Numbered from the stretch's first letter, positions 35,232 to 47,484 are shown. The stretch is 64,000 nt of DNA from Paraescarpia echinospica (GCA_020002185.1 CM034534.1:37039555-37103554), one strand, 5' to 3'. The notes: a model not told the origin generated them from the letters alone. Translations and numbers: made by a program.

Positions 35232-35367
35232 GTTGTTACCACACCTGCTAGTGATACAGAGCCGTTTCGGCTAGCTGTTTGCGCCGTGAGGTCGGCGGAC
35301 TGTCAATGTGTATCTGCTTTTATTGCGCCCGTTTTGATGAGCGGGTTCGTTGTGAGCGCTGCCACCA

Positions 35368-35578
35368 CGCCATTAGGTGATCAAATGCACACTTCGAGTC
35401 ACACAAACAAACACTAGTACGTATGCGTAACTAGAACAGTGTTTTAATAAGAGAACACAAAACTGCAACTCACAACAGGAAGTATCCAAACATACAAGGC
35501 CGTGACCCGGAAACTAGGGGTCACGACAATATTACCATTGAACAACAATCATGGAATAGTAACTAATAGCCATTGGCG
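35368..35578 (-). repeat. 5' LTR of the minus-strand retrotransposon
   Basis: Direct repeat partner of 30061-30269 and upstream of the gag-pol start at 35231. It is followed internally by TGGTGGCAGCGCTCAC on the minus strand, a plausible tRNA primer site. Confidence 0.85.
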
Positions 35579-37565
35579 CTGTGCACCCTTTCTGGCATCA
35601 ACAGCGTAGCAACTAGGAACATGACGCCGCTGCTTTTGGGAGTAATGTCCACAGTGGTTCCCATCCTTGTGTGTGTGGCACACTTACGCCATCCGCAGGT
35701 CTCTGGAGAAGGAAGTTCTGGAGTAGGGACATGTACCTGTCCCCACACATGTCCACCTTGGTATATAGCCCTTTTTGTGTGTTGCAACAGTGCTGCCCCC
35801 GTGGGCTTTGATGGACCTGGCTTTGGTACTGAAGATAAGTTTTCTGGCAGACTCAACACTAGTTTTTGTGCAGGTTCGGTCATACAGTAACACCACGTAG
35901 GACATGCAGCTCGGTAGATGTGTCGACAGGGTAGAGAATATTAGGGTGACTTCATTGAAAGATTTTCAGATGTCGAATGCAGTTTTTCCCATGCCTGCAA
36001 ATGATGACACCGTGTCGCAACCTGTGAAGGCATGGAACATGGGGAGTGCACGTGCCTTCTCACCACCCAGTGTTGTGGCGATGTCATGAGCAGGAATGTA
36101 CCTCAGGTGTTTGCCTGTGCCAAATGCGACCAATAGTTCTGTGTTCTCAAGGAGCACAGCACTTAGACACTGCCAGAACTAGCACGTCAGTGTCCTCAGT
36201 ACACAATATGATTCTGCGATACCGCGATACCCCCTGTTTGCTGCATCGACTGTATGAAGGAACCACATTCTGGCCATATGTTGAGTATTCTTCGTTCTCC
36301 GCAGAAAGATTCTCTACAACCTATGGTGGTAAGTAAAAGAGCCAATAAATTGCATGTTATTGTACATGTTGCAGATAATTATATTGATTTAGGAAGTAAA
36401 TGCTTTTATTATGTCGGTGATCATCGATGTATTTGAAGTGTGTAAACGCATGTATATTGTTTCGAAAATCAACCATGCCATATTGGTAGCTTACCTGGTG
36501 TGCCAAAAAGTTGAATAGTTCAGTGTTGTTGTCTTCCAGTTTCAAGAACTCTTGCCAATTCCCTGGGATTGTCTTGGATGCTGCAACACGTCTTCGAACA
36601 CCCTTTTTCGCGCCGTGGGCTTCAGACTCCCAAATGATGTCAATTTTTTTCACGTTTCTGAGCTGCGCATTGACGTAAGGAAGAAACACCTGTGTGGTAT
36701 ATTCTTGGAATGTTTTGACACCGATTGGCTTCAACATGTTGATGATTGCAGCACCATCCAATATGATGAAATTGACTGATGGGGCATCTCCACACGACGT
36801 GCAGTACTTTTCCAAACATTCCACAAGATCAGACTTCGTCCCAAACCGGCGTTTTCCTAACCAATACAATGATGGTGGGTATGCATGATTCTCGTGCTTG
36901 AAGAAATTGTCCAAGTCGCCATCGCGGGTTTGACAGGCAATGTACAGTCATGAAAACAATGCACAGTCGCTCTTGATCTGTTTTGTATTTGATGGAACTC
37001 TTGATGGTGGTCGGCTGAACAAGGGAATTTGATTTCTACTGATGGGATCAGATACAGGTGTTGATCATTGTGTGACTCGCTCAGTCAAGTACTTTTCACA
37101 ATGCCCCTGACCTGTCTTTTCTATCACACGCACAATTTCGACTATTGCTGGATCAGCGACGTCTCTAGTGTCAAGTACCAGAATGGATTTCCGATGTCTT
37201 CAATTACTCGAACAAGAGCCCTGACCTCCGTAGCAAACGTGACTTGCACAGACTCAGTATGCTCATGATGCTTGAGATTGCTTGTATCAGTGTTCTCAGT
37301 GCTGCGATCCAGGCAATTGATCTCAAATTCCTCAGTGACCCAGGTCAGGTCCTGCCACCATCCAGCGCAGTAGGGCTCTTGGATTGTGTAACAAACCGAC
37401 TGCCCCACCATCTCATTTCATGACATTGTTGTTTTGTTCGTGTGCATGGTCGATAGCTATCGCTGAGAATGGACGTTTTGTATTGTGCACAACAAAGCCT
37501 CCTTGAGCGAACTGGCTTGCTACGTCAGGGTGTCGTTCATGCAACGTCACATCATGTCACGAATG
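35579..37565 (-). pseudogene. Broken member of a multicopy metazoan gene family (HEQNN / HAFTGCDTVS motifs)
   Basis: Minus-strand pieces in family order: FVVHNTKRPFSAIAIDHAHE followed by QNN (about 37450-37560), EPYCAGWWQDLTWVTEEFEI and ALVRVIEDIGNPF (37142-37411), a long block with DGAAIINMLKP, FQEYTTQVFLPYVNAQ, VKKIDIIWESEA, RRRVAASKTIPGNWQEFL (36357-36914), FGTGKHLRYIPAHDIATTL with HAFTGCDTVSSFAG (35966-36157), and LLQHTKRAIYQGGHVWGQ (35563-35883). A Cys-rich tail (CKCVRTALKC) lies beyond the LTR element at about 29975-30050. Stops and shifts separate the blocks. I recall the family as common and uncharacterised in marine invertebrates. The Asp pattern resembles PIN/FEN-like nucleases, which is an inference. 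Confidence 0.65.
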
Positions 37566-37865
37566 TGAATCGGCACCCATCGAGAATGGTGAGAGTGATC
37601 CAGTGCGAAGAATATGGTGTCAGCGCTGCCAGGACAGCTACATAGACCGAGAAGTTGGAATCACGCAGAGACCTCACATACACCAAGACAAGGAGCTCCA
37701 GCTGCATGACGATAAACCAGTACTGGAATTGTGGAGAGGCCTCAACTCATTTCATGCACCAATCGTCAAAAGGTGTCGGCTCACTCTCTTCACAGCTGTA
37801 AGCATCGTAGGCATTGTGCAGGAGTATCGACAATGCACTGGCGCTAACTTGGTGTGCATGTCTTG

Positions 37866-38281
37866 TGAATATATGACATTTGGTAGATATTCACAATTCA
37901 GGTGGCGGCCGTCTTGAATTTTACCATTAAACTGTGCCCTATCTTAAAATATATGCACTTTTTCAATGAACTTATGACGCCATTGGATTTGGCATGTCTG
38001 AAAACATATAAAAAGACACTTCATTTATATTTATATGTTAACTATTCACGAAGATAGGACAATTAATAGATAGTTAGATTCGGGCGGCGGCCATCTTGGA
38101 TTGTCCCATGTTACGGACGTCCCGGAAAGAATTCAGCTTGACACTATATCTTAAATCATTTAGTACCCTCTTAACATCATATATACAAATTTTGGTGCTT
38201 TTCCACAAAACTCACAATTATTTCACATATCTGCCCCACTAAGAGAACTAGCGGCCGGACAGTGGTTGGATGCCGGGTGGC
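37866..38281 (-). repeat. Right terminal inverted repeat arm
   Basis: Inverted partner of the left arm. The outer edge is near GTTGGATG at 38274-38281. It contains the complementary GGCGGCGGCCATCTTGGATT segment. Confidence 0.65.
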
Positions 38282-39055
38282 CCGAAGGGTTCACCAATGG
38301 ATTTACGACGCCAATCGTCTGGCCTATGTTACTATTTTGAAAGTTGGGAAAATACATCTATGTTGTCGCCACTTCTGGGAATTTCCTATCCGATTCGTGT
38401 GCGGATATGATTTGAATCGGTACATGGAGCGATTCGATTTGCCACTGGAATCACTTCTATGAATTTACATTATAGCCATTTTTGTCGCTTGCCGCATCCG
38501 TGCATATGGAATTCTATGTTAACAGCCGCGATAATCTAGCGGCGCCACAAAGCAGATTCACACCGAAACGTTCGACGTTTTACGTAAGCGTACGCGCGTG
38601 ACGTAACAGACGTAACTGGCAGTTAAGTCGAGGACCGCGAGTATTGGACGACTACTCGAGCGCAACTCGATGAACATCTACAAAGAAGTAAAGTCACGGT
38701 TGAACGGATGGGTGAACACCGTCGCAGCCAATGGTTATTTGTATTCTGTCGTTCACATTGTACATTTGACAAGATCATTTGATTCACAAAATCGATCAAT
38801 GTCGTTCTGCATTTCCACACTCGTGGCACTCTGCTCCCAGCTTTCTAAGTATAAACAACAATGTTTGTGGAGGAGAGTAATTTGTATAAATCGATATTTT
38901 TAAAAGTAGGATGTATATACAAGAAAATAGGTTTTGCACATCTTAACTTTATTAAACAATAGCTTTATGCCACACACTAATATATATATATTTAATTATA
39001 GCGTAGCTCACAATACACACAGTCATTTCGTTAACTAACTTTCAAAAACTCATTT
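38282..39055. other. Spacer, no gene seen
   Basis: Unique-looking sequence without recognised coding potential, ending in an AT-rich stretch before the minisatellite at 39060. Confidence 0.5.
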
Positions 39056-39059
39056 GCAT

Positions 39060-40180
39060 GCGTGAATGCGTGACTGGTTCCAGGGTGCGGTATTCAAGGT
39101 GTGGGATGAAGGGTGCGAGTTGAGGGTGCGGGTGAGGGTGTGGTATGAAGGGTGTGTGATGTGGGGTGTGGTATGATGGGTGAGGGGTATGGAGTGAAGG
39201 TGTCAGGTGAGGGTGTGGGGTCAGAATGTGGTGTGGGGTGATGGTGTGCGGTGAAGGGTGCGGCGTGTGGGGTGAGGGTGTGGCGTGAGGGTGTGGGTGA
39301 GTCGTGAGGGGTGAGGGTGTGGGGTGAATGGTGTGGGGTGAGGATGTGGGGTGAGTGGTGTAAGGGAGTGGGATGAGGGTGAGGGATGATGGTGTAGGGT
39401 GTGGGGTGAGGGTGTGAGATGATAGGTGTGGTTTGAAGTATTTGGGGTGAGGGTGTGGGGTTAGCATGTGGATGATAGGTGCGGGGTGAGAGATGCGGTG
39501 TGAAGGGTGTGGGTTGAGATGTGCGGTATGAGCGGTGCTGGGTGTGAGGAGATTGTGTGGGGTGAGGGTGTTGGGTGAAGGTGTGTGGTGAGTGGTGTGG
39601 GGTGGGGGAGATTGTGTGGGGTGAGGGTGTTAGGTGAGGTGTGGGGTGAGTGGTGTGGGGTGTGGTGTTAAGGGAGTGGGTGAGTGGTGTGGGTGTGTCT
39701 TGGGGTGTGGGGTGGGGTGAGACGTGTAGAGTGAGGGGTGCGGGGTGAGGGTGTGGGGTGGGTGGGGTGAGTGGTGTGAGGGTGTGGTGTGTGGGGTGAG
39801 GGTGAGTGGTGTGGGGTGAAGGTGTGTGGTGTGTGGTGAGTGATGTGGTGGGGTGAGTGTGTGAGGTGAGTGGTGTGGTGTGATGGTGTGGGGTGAATGG
39901 TGAGGAAGTGGGGTGGGGTGAGTTGTATGCAGTGAAGGTGTGCGGTGAAGGATGCGGCGTTGGGGTGAGTGATGTGGGGTGGGCGGTGTGGTATGGGGTG
40001 TTGGGTGAGGGTGTGGGTCAGTGGTGTGGGGTGAGTGGTGTGGGGTGAGGATGTGGAGTGAGTGGTGTGAGGGTGTGGGTTGAGGGTGAGGGGTGCGGTG
40101 GAGGGGAGGGGGTGGGGTGACGGGTGAGGGTATGGTGTGAGGGGTGCGCGGTGAGGATGTGGGGTGAGATTGTTTTTCTT
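39060..40180 (+). repeat. GGGTGTGGGGTGAGGG-type minisatellite
   Basis: About 1.1 kb of degenerate G-rich units (GGGTGAGGGTGTGGGGTGAG). The opposite strand gives long Pro/His/Thr frames that are artefacts. Segments are closely repeated at 44160-44340, so the two arrays share a higher-order origin. Confidence 0.9.
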
Positions 40181-40530
40181 TGATGTTTCCTCGGTTATAT
40201 CTTGCAGTTGGCCATAGAAATCTTCCACCTCATTGTCGTCGTAGTCAGACGTTGGCGTAAATTTGCTTGCCTGTGATGTTGAATTGAGTTGCCCTCAGGC
40301 GGATGGTGATGAGCCTGCTGGAGACGGGGCGACTACCGGTGACAGTGTTCACGATGTCTTTCTGTACAAGAAACCCAACGCCATGTTCGTGTTTGTTCTT
40401 ATTGCCACTGAAGTAGACCATGTGTCCTTCTTCGGTTGATGTTTCGCCAAAGTTTTTCAAACGCATCTCGGAGAGTCCAAGCATTTTCCATCGGTATTTT
40501 TTCCATATCATGTGTGAGTTCTTTCAGTTT
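40181..40530 (-). pseudogene. LINE endonuclease (APE-type) fragment
   Basis: The minus strand encodes KMLGLSEMRLKNFGETSTEE, HEHGVGFLVQKDIV and SSRLITIRLRATQFNITG, then after a frame change VEDFYGQLQDITEET. This is the middle of an apurinic-like endonuclease domain of a non-LTR retrotransposon. It is cut on both sides by the G-rich minisatellite. It is probably the same LINE family as 45636-46525, but a separate copy given the order. Confidence 0.7.
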
Positions 40531-40539
40531 TCCTGTGAA

Positions 40540-40960
40540 ACGTGAGGGTGTGGAGTGGGGGTGTGGGGTGTGGGGTGAGGGTGAGATGTGCGGTGTGACG
40601 GGTGTGTGGTGCGCGGGTGCGGTTGTGATGTTAGTGGTAAAGGTTGCGGATGCGTGGTGCGGGTGCGTGTGGGGTGAGGGTGAGGGGTGAGGGTGTGGGG
40701 TGTGGGGTGTGGAGTGTGGGTGACGGGTGTAGGGTGTGGGTGTGGGATGTGGAGTGAGGGATGTGGGGTGAGGGTGCGGTGTGACGGGTGTAGGGTGAGG
40801 GTTCAGTGTGAGGGGTGAGGGGTGTGGCTTGAGGGTGAGGGTGAAGGGATAGGCGGACGCGAGGGGGATAGGGCGGAAAGGGGGGAGTGAGCAGTGAGCG
40901 GAGGAGGGAGGGTATGAACATATGGATGGCAGTTATGGCGGGAGGGAAGGAAGGACGGAG
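40540..40960 (+). repeat. G-rich minisatellite, second block
   Basis: GGGTGTGGGGTGAGGG units continue on the other side of the LINE fragment, then grade into GGGA-rich sequence. The stretch GTTAGTGGTAAAGGTTGCGG at about 40630 recurs at about 43765. Confidence 0.85.
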
Positions 40961-41035
40961 GAACAGACACTAGGAAAGGAGTGATGGGTTGGCAGGGTAA
41001 AAGAGAGGGACATATAGGGAGGGGGGAGGGGGAGA

Positions 41036-41255
41036 GGCAGGGCAGGACAGGACAGGGCAGGGCAGGGCAGGGCAGGGCAGGGCAGGGCAGGGCAGGGCAG
41101 GGCAGGGCAGGGCAGGGCTGGGGGAGAGGGGCAGGGCTGTGGGAGAGGGGCAGGGCTGGAGGAGAGGGGCAGAGCAGGGCAGGGCAGGGCAGGGCAGGGC
41201 AGGGCAGGGCAGGGCAGGGCAGGGCAGGGCAGGGCAGGGCAGGGGGAGCGGGGCG
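41036..41255 (+). repeat. (GGGCA)n pentanucleotide array
   Basis: Two near-perfect (GGGCA)n runs, separated by three GGGCTGGGGGAGAGGGGCA-type units. Both-strand open frames (Gly/Gln/Arg and Pro/Ala/Leu) are artefacts. The G-runs could form quadruplexes. Confidence 0.92.
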
Positions 41256-41679
41256 GGGCAGGAAGGGAAGTGGAATGAATATGTGTTAGTTCGTGTGTGA
41301 GTATGTAGGCCATTCACTGCTAACGCTTTGTAGCCAGGGACTCGCGCCACATCACCTTTGTGATATATGTTATGCAATATTTCTGTCTGCTCTAATTGCA
41401 CATTTGTGGAGTCTTTTGACGAAATGAAGAACAAGAAGAACATGAGCATCCTGATACTGCCGATGTCGGGTAAATATGCCCTTCCCCTTTATGCAGACCC
41501 CAGCGTGTTAACGAGGTAACGGTCACGGCTAGTGCCAATACAAAGTCGTTGTGCTTTGTCTTTAATGACAATGTTTGCTTGTTGTTTTCATTAGTAATTA
41601 AAAAATTAATGGAGTTTGTCCCGGTGTGAGAGTTGTCTCGTGTCAGACCTTTGCGTTGTTTCTAACAAGGAAATGATGC

Positions 41680-42500
41680 TATCTGGTAGGCACATAACTA
41701 GGAGGAATTTATGTTGTAGAATACGGACATAATTAGGAGGACATTATGCTGTAGGATAGGAAGATAAGTACGAGGACATTATGCTGTAGGATAGGAAGAT
41801 AAGTACGAGGACATTATGCTGTAGGATAGGAAGATAAGTACGAGGACATTATGCTGTAGGATAGGAAGATAAGTACGAGGACATTATGCTGTAGGATAGG
41901 AAGATAAGTACGAGGACATTATGCTGTAGGATAGGAAGATAAGTACGAAGACATTATGCTGTAGGATAGGAAGATAAGTACGAGGACATTATGCTGTAGG
42001 ATAGGAAGATAAGTACGAGGACATTGTGCTGTAGGATAGGAAGATAAGTACGAGGACATTATGCTGTAGGATAGGAAGATAAGTACGAGGACATTATGCT
42101 GTAGGATAGGAAGATAAGTACGAGGACATTATGCTGTAGGATAGGAAGATAAGTACGAGGACATTATGCTGTAGGATAACGACGTATCTAGGAGGAATTA
42201 TATTGTAGAATAGGAATTTAATTAGGAGGAAATTATAGGATAGGGACATAAAATGGTGGAATTTATGCTGTAGAATAGGGACGTAACTAGAAGGATATGA
42301 TGTTATAGGATATAAGGGCATGATTAGGGATAAGGTAACGGTCACGGCAGCTCACAGAATCACGATGTGTGACAGGGACATGATTAGGAGTAAATTATTA
42401 TATAGATAGGGCCGTAATTATGAGTAAATTATATTGTACGATATGGACACATTTATGAGGACATTATGATATAGTATAGCGACATCATTTGGAGGAAATA
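41680..42500 (+). repeat. 35-bp minisatellite, left part
   Basis: About twelve near-identical units of GATAAGTACGAGGACATTAT plus GCTGTAGGATAGGAA (about 41755-42175), flanked by diverged units (GGACATAATTAGGAGGAAAT) out to 42500. Diverged units resume at 45016, on the far side of a hAT-like insertion. Confidence 0.9.
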
Positions 42501-42714
42501 GTGCTGTACCAGCGTTCGATCTTTACACTAAAAAGGTGCTGGTCAGCCGGACCAGCAACTTCAAAAAGTCACTGGTCCGGCAGCAAAGTTACTGGTCCGC
42601 AAGTTACACTAAAACAACGGCACATTGCACGAGCGCAAACAGCCTGCACAACAATATGTACAGCTGTATTGCCAATTCAATCATTTAATACGTAAATGTC
42701 AGACAGGTGTTAAC

Positions 42715-43143
42715 TTATCCTCTAAGAATACTTGTTGGCAATGAAAAATATAACATTATAACTTGGCCATGGTGAACAGGATTAATGGCAACGCATTTTT
42801 GTTGTAGACTATGTAAAAAGTGCTTCGCAACACTGACTCGGTCGAAGAGCTTGATATGCGTCATAGCCTTCTTATAGGCCAACTCGAAAGCTAGGGCAAT
42901 GTACCGAAATGAATTGTCATCGGACATGTCTTCATGTACGCAGTTTGGTATAGGCTCAGACTCAGTGTCAATCGTTAATACCTCGACAGCTTTTACAATA
43001 CCCTGAAAGATACCCTTGGTATCAGCTCTCTTCAATGCAATGATGGTTGGCAAATAGACATACATCTGACCATGCACAAATGTTCTGACATAAACCACAT
43101 CGTTCTCGCCGGTGGATATATCAACAGACCCACCAGACAACAT
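42715..43143 (-). pseudogene. hAT-type (ZNF862/KIAA1586-like) transposase fragment
   Basis: The minus strand encodes MYVYLPTIIALKRADTKGIF, a GIVKAVEVL segment, and ALAFELAYKKAMTHIKLFDR. The last matches the AHRLELAYKxAMKxIKLFDKV region of hAT-derived ZNF862-like proteins, with the His-Arg pair replaced. The expected GxDGAxxMxG segment is not recognisable. It is a decayed fragment. Confidence 0.5.
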
Positions 43144-43439
43144 GCTGGTGAATAATGTATCTTCGTTTATGAGCTGAGCAGCCCTCGTGTGCTCAACTGC
43201 AGCTATTTCATACTTTACGTCTCTGCAGGACTTGTCATTCCTACAAACATCCCCTATGACTAGACATTAAATTCTTGACATCCAATTCCATTATTAAGAG
43301 AAGTCCCCAGACAGACGGCTATGGAGTACTATTCCAACCCAGTCACGTAATAACACATCTGACTTCTTAAAGAAAAAAAATCATTGATTCGATGGACTTT
43401 TCAGCATCTAATGTTCCTATGGGAACATTGTTCAATGTT

Positions 43440-44480
43440 GTTCAGCTGCCAGATGTGGGGTAAGGTAGTGTGCGGTGAAGGTTTCGGCATGTGGGGTGAG
43501 GGTGTGGGTGTGGGGTGTGGGGTGTGGGGTGAGGGGTGTGGGGTGTCTGGTGAGGAGGTGGGGTGAGGGTGGGGTGTGATGTGAGGGTGTGGAGTGAGGT
43601 GTATGGAATGAGGGTGCTCTGTGAGGGGTGATAGGTGTGGTGTGAGGGGTATGGGGTGAGAGTTGCGGTGTGACGGGTGCGTGGTGTGGGGTGCGCGTGT
43701 GCGGGTGTGCGCGTGTGCGCGGGTGGGCGAGTGGGTGCGCGTGTGCGCGGGTGTGGTTGTGGTGTTAGTGGTAAAGGTTGCGGGTGCGTGGTGCGGGTGC
43801 GTTTGGGGTGAGGGTGTTGGGTGAGGGTGAGGTGTGAGGGTGCGGTGTGACGGATGTGGGTGAGGGTTGAGTGTGGGCGGGGAGGGGTGTGGTTTGAGGG
43901 TGAGGGGTGAGGGTGAAGGTGTAGGGGGAGAGGTGTTGTAAGAAGTGTGTGGGGTGAGGGTGTGGGGTGGGATGGGCGTGTTGGGTGTGGGCTGAGGATG
44001 ATGGGTATGAGGTGAGCGTATTGGGTGGTGGTGAAGGGTGATGGTGTGGGGTGAGGGTATGGGATGAGGGTGAGGGATGATGGTGTCTGGTGAGGGGTGT
44101 GGGGTGAGGGTGAGGGATGGTGGTGTGGGGCGAGGGGTGTGGGTGTGGGATGACAGATGTGGTTTGAATTATTTGGGGTGAGGATATGGGGTTAGCATGT
44201 GGGGTGATAGGTGCGGGGTGGAGGTGAGGGAAATGGTATGAAGGGTGTGGGATGAGAGGTGCGGTGTGAGAGGTGTGGGTTGAGATATGCGGTGCGGGGT
44301 GCGGGGTGTGGGGTGTGGGGTGCAGGGTGCGGTGTAAAGGTGTAGGGTGTCCGGTTGCGGTTGTGGTGTGAGTCGTACAGGGTGCGGGTACGTGTGCAGT
44401 GCGTTGGGCGCGGGGCGCTGGGCGCTGGGCGCTGGGCTCGGGACGCGTGCCCGGGGCGCTGGGACGTGTCGCAGGGCTCT
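43440..44480 (+). repeat. G-rich minisatellite inside the hAT-like element
   Basis: GGGTGTGGGGTGAGGG units plus GCGGGTGTGCGCG runs and GGGCGCTGGGCGCTGGGC at the right end. It shares long segments with the arrays at 39060-40960. Minus-strand Pro/His frames are artefacts. Confidence 0.88.
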
Positions 44481-45015
44481 GGGCTCGGACCGCGGGGCGC
44501 TGGGTATCATGTTGTACGAATACCGAACGTCTACAATTGATTGATCTTTTTCGCGTTTTTCTAAAAAAATTCCCTCGGCTGATTTTGGTATTGGTATTTT
44601 TCCCAAACAATCCGAAGAGCATAGTCTGTTTAGACATGATGATAACGGCGCCTGTGATGACGATTTACTGAAATAAAAAATTATCGTATGTTCGTTTCGT
44701 GTGCTTTTTTTCAACTGTAAAAAAACACTCTAACGTGTTTCGTGAGCGTCGCGTTTCGGAATAAAGGAAATTAGGGAATATGAACGTAAAACGCAAAAAA
44801 ACGCATGTTTGTAAAACGTTTTTTGTTGTAAATGGCGTCTTCCGGTGACCAGTTTTGAATATAAGCTGTATACATATAAAACATACTGCTGCTAAATGTT
44901 GCAAATTCGCCAGAAAAGTAGCCGCTCACACAGACTAGTAACTCAAAAAAGTTACTGACCCGACGGCAAAACAGGTGGTCAATGACCACCGGGTCAGCTT
45001 ATATTTCGAACGCTG

Positions 45016-45230
45016 GGACATATTTATGAGGGAATGGTATTGTAGTATTGTAGGATATGGATGTAACTGTGAGGAAATTACGATATATAGGGACATAATT
45101 AAGAGGAAATGGTGCTGTACGAAAGTAGGAATGGGACATAATTAGGAGGAAATGATGTAGAATAAGAACATAATTATAGGAGGAAATTGTGTCGTGTCAG
45201 GGGCACAAGATAATCAAAACTACTTTTGGC
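45016..45230 (+). repeat. 35-bp minisatellite, right part (diverged)
   Basis: GGACATAATTAGGAGGAAAT units resume after the hAT-like insertion. They are diverged and degenerate and fade by about 45230. Confidence 0.65.
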
Positions 45231-45630
45231 ACGGTAGCTCAAATAAAGTCTAAGGGGAATCAAGTTGTTCACAGCGTATGTCTACTTCGGCCCGTTTCAC
45301 CTGATCCCGGTTGCTCCTTAAGTGGCAACACAACACCAGCTTCTCTCAATAATGTGTATAACGAAGTCGACCGACGAGGACATGATTGAAAAATGATCGT
45401 GTAAAAATGCATGGACAGAACTAGGAGATTATGTACGTGGACAAATACATAAATGCATACTTTGACAATTATGTAGTACTATAAAGACAGAATCACGGAA
45501 TGATGCAGTAGCACAAAAACACAATGTAATACAATAATTACTTTAGAGGCATGATTATGAAGTGTATTATGTATTACAAAGGTTGCACAATGAAGTCGAC
45601 ACACGAGGACACATTTAAGAAGTGATCAAG
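45231..45630. other. Spacer, no gene seen
   Basis: AT-rich sequence with faint similarity to the preceding repeat (GACACACGAGGACACA). No coding potential is recognised. Confidence 0.5.
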
Positions 45631-45635
45631 GACAC

Positions 45636-46525
45636 TTAGGAAATGATGTTGCAGGACAGGGACACAATTTCGATATTACGTTGTAGGACTTCACTTTCCC
45701 ATAACCGGTAAGGATCGCTGACACCACTGACGACTTTAACCAGCTCTCTCCACGCTTCCCTGTTCTCCGCAGCCCTCTGGGAGTCGGTGAACTCCAGTCC
45801 TGTCCATTCTTTGATGTTGTCTTCCCACCGCTTTTTCTGTCTACTTCTTCTTCTCCGCCCTCTCACGGTACCTTGCAAGATGGTCTTTGCCACGCTCGAA
45901 TTGACGTTGATGTTACTTTCGTTCCATATGGGTTTCAACCTTGTAAGTGCTGCTGTTGTTTGGAATCCTCGTCTGTGATAATTGATCCCAAGCACTTGAA
46001 GCTTGTTACTGTTTCAAGTCTCTGTCCGAACTCTGTGTTAATACCTTGTGTATTCGTTGTCATAATTTTAGTCTTTTCAACGCTGATCTCCATGCAGTTT
46101 GCTGTAGAGGTTTTGTCGAGGCACTCCACCAAGTTGACTAGTTCTTGTTCTTCTCCTGCTAGGCCGTCGATGTCATCAGCGAAGCGAAGATTGGTAATTG
46201 CCCTGCCTCCAATGCTGCTAGTGCCTTGGTGGTTTTCCGAAGCATCACTCATGATCCTTTCCAGAAATATGTTGAAGAGGGTGGGTGATAGTAGGCATCC
46301 TTGTCGAACTCCCACTGTTGTTCGAAACCAGTCTCCTATGCTGCCATTGAAGATTACTGCACTGGTGGCCTTGTCATACAGGTGTTCAAGTTCGGACAAG
46401 ATTGGAGCCAATGTTGCACTCCCTCGTGGTCGCCCATAGGGCCGCATGCCATACCCTATCAAAGGCCATCTTAAAGTCTATAAAGACATGGTACAGGTGT
46501 GACATGGATCCCCCGTCTGCAAAAT
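45636..46525 (-). pseudogene. Truncated LINE reverse transcriptase
   Basis: The minus strand reads, from 46525 down, FIDFKMAFDRVWHAALW (motif A), then GSIGDWFRTTVGVRQGCLLS (motif B), NLRFADDIDGLAGEEQELV (active site FADD), MEISVEKTKIMTTN and a C-terminal RQKKRWEDNIKEWTGLEF after an internal deletion. This is a non-LTR reverse transcriptase. A frame change lies between motifs A and B. Its 5' side is cut at 46525/46526 by the LTR element inserted there. Confidence 0.75.
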
Positions 46526-46679
46526 TGTGACATCCCTGCGGGACTCCGGCACGGGAGAGCGGTGTGCACGAGCGCGGACTAGGAGAGGTGTGACGCGGGT
46601 TGCCTGCTTTGTTTTCGGTGTTGGCTTTGTGATTAAACCTGTTTCCATTATTAAATTGTGTCGTTACGAGAATGTCACA
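46526..46679 (+). repeat. Probable 5' LTR of the + strand Ty3/gypsy element
   Basis: A block of 154 bp beginning TGTGACATCC and ending AATGTCACA, with TGTGAC/GTCACA inverted ends and directly followed by a primer-binding-like TTGGTGCCGTGACC. A matching 3' LTR was not found after 51966, so the element is 3'-truncated or the other LTR has diverged. Confidence 0.6.
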
Positions 46680-46767
46680 TTGGTGCCGTGACCAGTCACA
46701 TCAGCCATTACAGGGAAGTACTATTCGTTTCACGTTTTAACCTTGATTTATCTCGTTATTTCCATGC

Positions 46768-47484
46768 ATGTTCGTAATTGTTTTCGCAAATGGCGCATTC
46801 GGCCGATCGAAGCCTACCCTAAAGCTAAGGGTTGTTGAGCTGGGTAGTCCCTATCGTTATGCTACGCCTCAGTTCCCTTCGACTGTTGACAGGTTAACAC
46901 CCTGTCGCATTGATATGTCGGGAGCTTTCGAGGATGCCCCGCACGCTGAACTGTTTTCACCTACGCCAGCGGTTCCGTCCACAACCATGCCCGTTAACCC
47001 TTTAACGCTGGACGAGGTAAAGTTACGGCTATGGCACGCCGGATTGGAAAAATGCCCGAAATTGCCGACGTTCTCGGGCAGTAAAAATGCCAACACAGTG
47101 GACGGTTTTCTTTTTCTTAATCGTTTCGACACGATTGCCGATATTTGCGGTTGGACAACTGGCCAACGTGTTCTCCAGTTGGAGATGGCTCTCGTGGGGG
47201 AAGCTTACCGTTTGGTGATACATACCGTCCAGCCGAAAGACTACCGTTCTCTCCGTGCGGCACTGGTCTGGCAGTATAGCCTGTTCGGTAGCGGAGTCGC
47301 ACTACGCAGGTTTAGACAACGCAAACGGGGTACTACCGAGCCGTTGCGAGTTTTTATCAACGAACTGCTTGACCTGGCTCGTCAGGCATATCCGAATTGC
47401 GATATGCGCAGTCGTATGTCACTGGTCAAAGAGCAGTTTATAGCCACCTTGACTGATGAATTCACTCAGACTATGCTCTATTGA
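46768..47484 (+). pseudogene. Gag of Ty3/gypsy element
   Basis: The frame contains LPTFSGSKNANTVDGFLFLN and RFDTIADICGWTTGQRVLQL, then LRAALVWQYSLFGSG and VFINELLDLARQAYPNCDMR. This is the retrotransposon gag arrangement in which a DGFLxxFD segment is followed by a LVKEQF motif. The frame is lost at 47484 and the continuation (LVNIAEKSEQFT) lies in another frame. Confidence 0.7.

Larger units (their letters stand above)
30061..35578 (-). mobile_element. Ty3-like LTR retrotransposon, nearly intact
   Basis: Two direct LTRs of about 210 bp (30061-30269 and 35368-35578) flank one long gag-pol frame on the minus strand. The LTRs differ by a 2-bp indel and a few substitutions, so insertion is recent. 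The order gag, zinc knuckle, protease, reverse transcriptase, RNase H, integrase is that of Ty3-like elements. A TGGTGGCAGCGC stretch right after the 5' LTR is the likely primer-binding site. CAG is found on both outer flanks and may be part of a short target duplication. Confidence 0.85.
29404..38281 (-). mobile_element. Composite TIR element carrying a multicopy gene family
   Basis: Left arm (about 29404-29880) and right arm (about 37866-38281) are inverted copies of each other. Shared segments include CATCCAAC with CGCTAGTTCT at the outer ends, GTACTAAATGATTTAAGATA, ATGGCCGCCGCCCGAATCTA and TATATTTTAAGATAGGGCAC. The left arm has an extra 75 bp or so. Between them lies a broken minus-strand gene (see 35579-37565), interrupted by an LTR retrotransposon. 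The arms of about 400 bp suggest a DNA transposon, whose superfamily I cannot name. A target duplication was not identified. Confidence 0.6.
42510..45015. mobile_element. hAT-like composite element
   Basis: Inverted ends CAGCGTTCGATCTTTA (42510) and, on the minus strand, CAGCGTTCGAAATATA (45015), with subterminal TGGTCCGG-type motifs, fit hAT-class elements. The interior carries a hAT-like transposase fragment and a 1-kb G-rich minisatellite. It splits a 35-bp minisatellite. No 8-bp target duplication was found at the chosen edges. Confidence 0.6.
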